Assembly: GCF_030814995.1 (NCBI RefSeq)
Contig: NZ_JAUSVX010000006.1
Location: forward strand, 248,001 to 312,000
Length of the DNA: 64,000 bases
Source of the DNA: Labrys wisconsinensis
Lineage (GTDB): Bacteria; Pseudomonadota; Alphaproteobacteria; Rhizobiales; Labraceae
Direction of reading: 5' to 3'
Part shown: positions 59,291-64,000 of the stretch, piece after piece
How positions within the stretch are numbered: position 1 is the first letter of the stretch
Layout of the letters: each line of letters begins with the position of its first letter
The notes under the pieces: generated by a model
Database searches by the model: none
Told to the model about the DNA's origin: nothing
The model's input: only the letters and a program-made list of their open reading frames with translations
Made by a program: the position numbers and the translations under genes

Positions 59291-60286
59291 TCACAGGGCG
59301 CGGACCGCGACGTCCCGGCGCGCCGCCGCCACCATGGTGTTGCGCAGCGGCCGGCCGAAGGCCGGCACGTCGATCTCGAACCGGTCGCCGGGCCTGGCCT
59401 CGATGCCGTGGGCGCAGCTCAGCACCGGCGCGCCGAAGAAGTAGGCATGCAGGTCGCCCGGCCGGCGGAACATGTCGTAGCGGAAGTGATAATGCTCGAG
59501 GTTGCGCACCGAATGCGACATGTTGGCTTCGCCGCTGAGGAACTCGCCCTGCCAGAGCGTGCGCCCCTCGCGCAGCACCCGCACGGTGCCCTCGACCGCC
59601 TCGGGCAGGGCGCCGGTCAGCAGCTCCGGCCCGATCGAGCAGGCGCGCAGCTTGGAATGGGCGAGATAGAGATAGTTCTGCGCCTCGGTCACCTGGTCGG
59701 AGAACTCGTTGCCGAGCGCATAGCCCAGGCGCCAGGGCGTGCCGTCCGGGCCGATCAGGTAGAGGCCGACGATCTCCGCCTCCTCGCCGCCGGCGAGGGC
59801 GAAATCCGGCAGGGGGAGCGGCGCCTCCGGCGGCACCACGCAGGTGCCGAGCCCCTTGAAGAACCATTCCGGCTGCACGCCGATCTCGCCCTGCGCCGGC
59901 TTGCCGCCGGTGAGCCCCATGCGGAAGATCTTCATCGAATCCGTCATGTCGGCCTCGGGGCCGTGGGCGACCTCGTGCATCTTGTCACGCGCATCGGCGC
60001 TGCCGAGATGGGTGAGGCCGGTGCCGGTGATCCAGAAGCGCGCCGGCTCGGGATGGTCGACCGGCGCCAGCAGGCGGCCCTCGGCGAGAATGGTGTCGTA
60101 ATCGGCCTCCTCGGTGCCGAGCTGGGCGCCCGCCTCCTCGCGCAGCCTCGCGCCCCGCGCGATCGCCGCCTGGGCCAGGGCATGGACGCTGTGCGCGTGC
60201 TGGGTGAGCCGCACCGACCGCCCGTCCTCGGAGACGACGCCGGCGCGGCGCTCGCCCGCGGCGGTCGTGAACTGGATGAGACGCAT
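59291..60286 (-). CDS. AraD1/GguC-like fumarylacetoacetate-hydrolase-family protein
   Basis: A 331-residue protein of the AraD1 family (GguC in Agrobacterium): RLIQFTTAAGERRAGVVSEDG, then ITGTGLTHLGSADARDKMHEV, MTDSMKIFRMGLTGGKPAQGEIGVQPEWFFKGLG (the family's most conserved block), EEAEIVGLYLIGPDG, GNEFSDQVTEAQNYLYLAHSKLR. In Agrobacterium gguC sits beside the gguAB sugar transporter. It is related to 2-keto-3-deoxy-sugar-acid dehydratases or lyases. It heads the minus-strand operon with HyuA and HyuB and is divergent from the IclR gene, with the operator at 60364. Confidence 0.85.
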   Translation of the reverse strand: MRLIQFTTAAGERRAGVVSEDGRSVRLTQHAHSVHALAQAAIARGARLREEAGAQLGTEEADYDTILAEGRLLAPVDHPEPARFWITGTGLTHLGSADARDKMHEVAHGPEADMTDSMKIFRMGLTGGKPAQGEIGVQPEWFFKGLGTCVVPPEAPLPLPDFALAGGEEAEIVGLYLIGPDGTPWRLGYALGNEFSDQVTEAQNYLYLAHSKLRACSIGPELLTGALPEAVEGTVRVLREGRTLWQGEFLSGEANMSHSVRNLEHYHFRYDMFRRPGDLHAYFFGAPVLSCAHGIEARPGDRFEIDVPAFGRPLRNTMVAAARRDVAVRAL

Positions 60287-60363
60287 GGATCCTCCGGATG
60301 GACGCCCGGCCGGCAGGGACGGGGCGCCGGCCTGCGTCGGCCGGCTTCATGGGAAGGCGATTG

Positions 60364-60380
60364 TTCTGCTATACAGAACT
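60364..60380. promoter_or_regulatory. IclR-type operator, site 1
   Basis: GTTCTG-CTATA-CAGAAC, a perfect palindrome with 5-base centre, 78 bases above the AraD1 start and 106 above the IclR start in the divergent region. Its exact reverse complement occurs at 61462-61478 before the second sugar transporter. A further half-site GTTCTG (60384-60389) adjoins. The IclR gene next to it is the obvious binder. Confidence 0.85.
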
Positions 60381-60485
60381 ACGTTCTGTGTTTATACGAC
60401 TAGATCGGCGCTGCTGGCTTGTCAATCGCCTCTCGGTCATGATCGGGAGCCAGCAGCCGTCACGCGTCGCAGCCGGGAAGACATC

Positions 60486-61310
60486 ATGCCGAAGCCAGAC
60501 TCCACCTCCGACGAGAAATACGCGCTGCGCAGCGTCGGGCGCGCCCTCGACGTGCTGCAGGCGCTCGGCCGCGGCAGCACCAACGGCATGACCGTGGCCG
60601 AGGTCGCCGAAGCCGTCGGCGTCTCCAAGAGCACGGCCTTCGCCCTGCTGCAGGCGCTCATCGGCCGCGGCTTCGTCTCCGACAGCCGCGTCGGCGGGTC
60701 GCGCCTCTACCGGCTGGGCATGGCCCTGATCCATCTCGGCGACCGGGCGGTCCAGGAGATCGGCATCAGCCAGGTCGCGACGCCCATCCTCAACCAGCTC
60801 GCCGAGGCAACCGGCATGACCGCGCGCCTCGCCATCCTCGACGAGGGCTATGCCGTGGCGATCGCCCGCGTCGACGCGCCGGGCATCTTCCGCCTGGCCT
60901 CCTCGCTCGGCCGGCGCGAGCTGCCGCATTGCTCGGCGGTGGGCAAGGCGCTGCTCGCCCGGCTGCCCCAGGACAAGCTGATGCCGCTGCTCCAGGCCAT
61001 CGGCCTGCCCCGTCGCACCGAGCGCACCCTCGTCGAGCCGGCCCGGCTGATCGAGGACCTCGCCCTCACCAGCTGGCGCGGCTACGCGGTCGACGACGAG
61101 GAGGACAATCTCGGCGTGCTCTGCGTCGGCGCGGCCGTCTACGACCGCAACGAGGAGGCGGTGGCCGCGGTCAGCGTCACCACCATCAAGCTCGACCGCG
61201 GCGACATCGAGGTCGCCAAGCTCGGCGCCACCGTCCGCGCCCATGCCGACCGGATCAGCCAGCTGATCGGCGGCCCTGCCCATGCGGCCCTGAAGCCGCT
61301 GCCGCGCTAG
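60486..61310 (+). CDS. IclR-family transcriptional regulator
   Basis: A 274-residue IclR regulator: helix-turn-helix residues about 12-75 (LRSVGRALDVLQALGRGSTNGMTVAEVAEAVGVSKSTAFALLQALIGRGFV) and an effector GAF-like domain from about 90 (LNQLAEATGMTARLAILDEGYAVAIARVD, LPHCSAVGKALLARL, GYAVDDEEDNLGVLCVGAAVYDRNEEAVAAVSVTT). IclR proteins usually repress catabolic operons and release on sugar acids. ATG 60486 is chosen for the MPKPDSTSDEKYALRS start. Matching palindromes at 60364 and 61462 indicate that it controls AraD1-HyuA-HyuB, itself, and the transporter. Confidence 0.92.
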   Translation: MPKPDSTSDEKYALRSVGRALDVLQALGRGSTNGMTVAEVAEAVGVSKSTAFALLQALIGRGFVSDSRVGGSRLYRLGMALIHLGDRAVQEIGISQVATPILNQLAEATGMTARLAILDEGYAVAIARVDAPGIFRLASSLGRRELPHCSAVGKALLARLPQDKLMPLLQAIGLPRRTERTLVEPARLIEDLALTSWRGYAVDDEEDNLGVLCVGAAVYDRNEEAVAAVSVTTIKLDRGDIEVAKLGATVRAHADRISQLIGGPAHAALKPLPR

Positions 61311-61342
61311 CCGCCGCCCGAGCCATTTCCGACGCCCCTTCC

Positions 61343-61385
61343 GACGCCGCGCCTCGGGCCCGCCCCGGCGCGGCGTCGCCGTTTT
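61343..61385 (+). terminator. Rho-independent terminator of the IclR gene
   Basis: Perfect 11-bp stem GACGCCGCGCC / GGCGCGGCGTC with a 13-base loop, followed after four bases by TTTT (61382-61385). It starts 32 bases after the IclR stop codon and separates that gene from the transporter operon. Confidence 0.78.
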
Positions 61386-61461
61386 GCGCCGCCACGATCG
61401 GCCCGGGGGCGGTTGACAAAGGCGCGGACGACTGCTCATCATATCCGTGTAGCAAAATCAA

Positions 61462-61478
61462 GTTCTGTATAGCAGAAC
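61462..61478. promoter_or_regulatory. IclR-type operator, site 2
   Basis: GTTCTG-TATAG-CAGAAC, the exact reverse complement of the site at 60364-60380, 22 bases above the binding-protein start. Binding here would cover the promoter or transcription start of the sugar transporter operon. Confidence 0.87.
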
Positions 61479-61500
61479 AAACCAGCCAACGGAGTGGAGC

Positions 61501-62619
61501 ATGTCACGGATCACTGCCGGCCTCGTCGCCGGTCTCGCCTTGGGGTTGGCTGTCGCGGGCGCGGGCCCGCTCGGCGCCGCCGAGAAGACGGTGCCCGAGG
61601 GCGCGCTCAGCCGGCAGTTTCCCTGGGGCACGTTCAAGCTGGCGCCGCGCATCGCCGACAAGCTCAGGGCGGGCGAGAAGCCGAACGTGGTGGTCGACAT
61701 CGAGGGCACCGGCATCCCGATCCAGGGCGCCGAGATGCGCATCGGCATGAAGCGCGGCTGCGACCAGGCCGAGAAGGACGGCATGGCGGCGGAATGCCGG
61801 CTCACCGGCCCGGTGACGCCGGACACCGCCAGGCAGCTCTCCGAGCTGGAGACCCTGCTCAACGCCGGCCAGGTCGACTGCCTCGCCATCCAGCCGCCGC
61901 TGCCCAACCAGTTCACCGGCATCATCAACAAATATGCCGATGCCGGCGTGCCTGTGTTCACCCTCAACATCGATGCGCCCAAGGCCAAGCGCTTCGCCTT
62001 CTACGCCCTGAACGAGAAGCAGGCCGGCACCATCAACGGCCGGGCGACCGCCGAGCTGGTCAAGCAGCGCGGCATCGCGGTCGACCGCATCGCCATGGGC
62101 AGCGGCGCGCCCGACCAGCCCTGGGCGCAGGAGCGCATGACCGGCTTCGAGGCCGGCTACAGGCAGGTCTTCCCCGATGCGAAGTTCTTCAACGACGCCA
62201 AGCACGGCATCCCGACCGGCAAGAACTTCACCACCCAGGAGGTCCTCAACTCGGTGACGCCTTTCCTGACCGCCAATCCCGACATCACCCTGTTCTTCCA
62301 CACCGACCAGGGCGTCGAGGGCGTCGGCAACGTCATCCGCAACCTCAACCTCGCCGGCAAGGTGTTCACGTCGGGCTTCAACGTCTCCGGCCCGATCCTC
62401 GATTCCATCGCCGCCGGCACCACCCTCGTCACCATCGACCAGGGCTTCGACTACCAGGCGCAGGCCCCGGTCGAGCAATGCGCCCGCTTCCTCGCCAAGG
62501 GCGAGGTGCCCGCCGACCCGCTGCAGTACCTCAAGCCCATCGTCATCACCAAGGCCGGCGGCGAGGGCGAGATCACCGTGGACGATGCCAAGGAGAGGCT
62601 GCGCCAGGCCTCGAAGTGA
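61501..62619 (+). CDS. Sugar ABC transporter substrate-binding protein (second transporter)
   Basis: A 372-residue periplasmic binding protein with signal peptide residues 1-26 (ending PLGAAEK). It belongs to the ribose-type family: NVVVDIEGTGIPIQGAEMRIGMKRGCDQAEKDGMA, LLNAGQVDCLAIQPPLPNQFTGIINKYADAGVPVFTLNID, GTINGRATAELVKQRGI, LFFHTDQGVEGVGNVIRNL, LVTIDQGFDYQAQAPVEQCARFL. The ligand is probably a sugar or sugar acid. Operon order is binding protein, permease, ATPase. The start is 22 bases below an IclR-type operator and preceded by GGAGTGGAGC. Confidence 0.92.
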   Translation: MSRITAGLVAGLALGLAVAGAGPLGAAEKTVPEGALSRQFPWGTFKLAPRIADKLRAGEKPNVVVDIEGTGIPIQGAEMRIGMKRGCDQAEKDGMAAECRLTGPVTPDTARQLSELETLLNAGQVDCLAIQPPLPNQFTGIINKYADAGVPVFTLNIDAPKAKRFAFYALNEKQAGTINGRATAELVKQRGIAVDRIAMGSGAPDQPWAQERMTGFEAGYRQVFPDAKFFNDAKHGIPTGKNFTTQEVLNSVTPFLTANPDITLFFHTDQGVEGVGNVIRNLNLAGKVFTSGFNVSGPILDSIAAGTTLVTIDQGFDYQAQAPVEQCARFLAKGEVPADPLQYLKPIVITKAGGEGEITVDDAKERLRQASK

Positions 62620-62631
62620 CGGCCGGCCGAT

Positions 62632-62654
62632 CCGGGGCGGCCATGCCGCCCCGG
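62632..62654. other. Stem-loop between binding-protein and permease genes
   Basis: CCGGGGCGGC-CAT-GCCGCCCCGG, perfect 10-bp arms with a 3-base loop, 12 bases after the binding-protein stop and 71 before the permease start, without a T-run. It is placed like those at 8584 and 45995 and likely raises relative binding-protein output by protecting its mRNA 3-prime end. Confidence 0.65.
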
Positions 62655-62725
62655 TCAATTCCCGCATGGCCCGACGCGCCATGCCCGCGCCCGCGACGGC
62701 GCCACGCCCACGATCGGAAGGTAAG

Positions 62726-63778
62726 ATGCGGACCCGTTTCCTGCGCGCTCTCGGCACCCAGAGGGCGCTCAACAGCCTGAGAACCCTCGGCCTCTTCCTG
62801 GCCATCCTGGTCATCGCCGCCATTGTCCAGTCGCAGCGGGCGGCCTTTCTCAGCTTCGAGAACCTGCTGACGCTGCTGCGCTCCATGGTCGCCCTCGGCA
62901 TGGTCGCCTTCGCCCAGAAGCTGGTGATCCTGCTCGGCGAGATCGACCTCTCCGTCGGCGCCGTCTACGGCCTCAGCGCCATCGTCACCGCCACGCTCTG
63001 GCTCGGCGGCGGCAGCCTGCCCTTCACCACGCCGCTGATCCCGGCCCTGCTGGCGGCCGTCGCCATCGCCGTGCTGGTCGGCCTGCTCAACGGCTTCTTC
63101 ACCGTGCGGGCGGGGCTGCCCTCCTTCATCGCCACGCTCGGCATGCTCAACGTCGCCGAGAGCCTGCAGCTCCTGGTCAGCAACGCCTCGACCTTCACCC
63201 CGGCCTATAACGACCCGCTGCCGCCGGAGTGGGAGCTGTCCCTGTTCCACAATCTTGGCGGCGCGCTCCTGCCCTTCGGCATTCCGGTCGAGACGCTGTG
63301 GCTGGCGGCGGCCTTCGTCCTGTTCTGGGTGCTGCGCCATCGCACCGTGTTCGGCTTCCGCCTGGTGGCCATCGGCGGCAACCCGGATGCGGCGCGCATC
63401 GCCCGCCTGCCGGTGAAGAAGTACAAATACATCGTCTTCGTGCTCAGCAGCCTCATCGCGGCGATCGCCGGCATCATCGACTTCTCCTATGTCGGCTCGG
63501 TCGGGCCGAGCCAGTCCGGCTCGCTGCTGTTCTCCGTCATCGCCGCGGTGGTGATCGGTGGCGCCAGCCTCAACGGCGGCCGCGGCACCATCCTCGGCAC
63601 GCTGCTCGGCGCCGTCCTGCTGGCGCTGCTCAACAATGGGCTCGCCCTGCTCGGCGTCGGCTCCTTCGCCCAGCTCCTGTTCATCGGCCTGGTGACCATC
63701 GGCGCGGTCTGGCTCGACATCGCCTCGCAGAAGCTGATCCGCCATGCCGGGCAGCGCTCGGCCGAGCGCGCGGCATGA
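62726..63778 (+). CDS. Sugar ABC transporter permease (second transporter)
   Basis: A 350-residue CUT2-type permease with about 8-10 membrane segments: [33 protein letters not shown] (family signature), [69 protein letters not shown] and [24 protein letters not shown], with the glycine-rich coupling motif near the C-terminus. ATG 62726 follows GGAAGG. It overlaps the ATPase start by four bases (ATGA). Larger than the first permease by 12 residues and not a close copy of it. Confidence 0.91.
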   Translation: MRTRFLRALGTQRALNSLRTLGLFLAILVIAAIVQSQRAAFLSFENLLTLLRSMVALGMVAFAQKLVILLGEIDLSVGAVYGLSAIVTATLWLGGGSLPFTTPLIPALLAAVAIAVLVGLLNGFFTVRAGLPSFIATLGMLNVAESLQLLVSNASTFTPAYNDPLPPEWELSLFHNLGGALLPFGIPVETLWLAAAFVLFWVLRHRTVFGFRLVAIGGNPDAARIARLPVKKYKYIVFVLSSLIAAIAGIIDFSYVGSVGPSQSGSLLFSVIAAVVIGGASLNGGRGTILGTLLGAVLLALLNNGLALLGVGSFAQLLFIGLVTIGAVWLDIASQKLIRHAGQRSAERAA

Positions 63779-64000
63779 TCACCCTCGACGTCCGCGGGGT
63801 GGCCAAGCGCTACGGCGCCACCCGGGCCCTGGACGGGCTCGACCTCGGCATCGCCGCCGGCGAGATCGTCGGCATCGCCGGTCCGAACGGCGCCGGCAAG
63901 TCGACGCTGATGCGCATGCTCGCCGGGGAGGAAATGCCGGACAGCGGCACCATCCGCCTGGTGCGCGACGGCCGCGAGGCGGCCGAGCCCTGGCGCTCGG
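63775..64000 (+). CDS. Sugar ABC transporter ATP-binding protein, truncated by window end
   Basis: The first 75 residues of an ATPase: [53 protein letters not shown] contains Walker [10 protein letters not shown] (about 36-44). The frame is open to the last base. Overlap ATGA with the permease shows coupling. It would complete the second sugar transporter. Whether it is the single- or two-domain type cannot be seen. Confidence 0.9.
   Translation, partial: MITLDVRGVAKRYGATRALDGLDLGIAAGEIVGIAGPNGAGKSTLMRMLAGEEMPDSGTIRLVRDGREAAEPWRS

Overview
The window is about 70% GC, densely coded on both strands and organised in short operons. Its content points to an alphaproteobacterium of the order Hyphomicrobiales. 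Supporting evidence: a TIGR02301 protein beside a Nudix gene, a RibBX-type riboflavin enzyme, DUF1007 plus NicO, DUF2478/DUF2325, a GTTC-N7-GTTC (LexA-type) site, palindromic intergenic repeats typical of the order, and a 401-residue metal-free NAD formate dehydrogenase. The genus cannot be fixed by reading. No rRNA, tRNA, CRISPR array, transposase or phage gene was recognised, so this looks like ordinary chromosome or chromid rich in catabolic islands.

Layout. 0-3.8 kb: a partial secreted thioredoxin-like gene, an AraC regulator, a Nudix hydrolase, the TIGR02301 protein and two unknown genes. 3.8-15.7 kb: a sugar (polyol-type) catabolic island with five Gfo/Idh/MocA oxidoreductases, a three-part sugar ABC transporter, an HpcH/HpaI aldolase, an M24 peptidase and a GntR repressor; matching ATTGTTrACAAT sites lie in both control regions. 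15.7-23 kb: a deacetylase-like hydrolase, an SDR, a DmdC-like acyl-CoA dehydrogenase, threonylcarbamoyl-AMP synthase, a secreted unknown with a LexA-like box, and an aldehyde dehydrogenase.

23-37.3 kb: a molybdenum-responsive region. Four 24-bp sites with the ModE geometry (9-6-9, CGnTATATn repeats) sit just upstream of an aldehyde dehydrogenase, modA (followed by mop), the LysR gene behind the metal-free formate dehydrogenase, and a DUF2325 / ModA-like / DUF2478 operon. A single-domain ModE protein is encoded between them. Interleaved are trmO, a lone HigA-like protein, an HPP membrane protein, a DedA protein and a copper module (copA, cueR, copZ) with two CueR-type promoters. The inferred logic is that molybdate shortage switches on uptake, sensing and possibly molybdenum-free substitute enzymes.

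37.3-50.6 kb: alanine dehydrogenase with its Lrp regulator, a VapB antitoxin with a truncated VapC, then a divergent catabolic cluster. The minus arm holds EutA-like, M20 and EutD-like M24 enzymes. The plus arm holds an EhuABCD-like amino acid importer, an Ldh2-like reductase with altered catalytic positions, a 2-keto-4-pentenoate hydratase-like protein and aspartase. It resembles ectoine uptake and use but lacks eutB, eutC and eutE, and is the best candidate for an undescribed pathway.

50.6-55.3 kb: RibBX with an extra N-terminal helix-turn-helix, a small sigma/anti-sigma pair, a NicO metal exporter with DUF1007, and a DUF1045 phosphoesterase. 55.4-64 kb: an AraD1/GguC-like protein, a HyuA/HyuB pair, an IclR regulator and a second sugar ABC transporter running off the end. 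One identical 17-bp palindrome lies upstream of both the AraD1-HyuA-HyuB/IclR divergent promoter and the transporter, tying them into one regulon.
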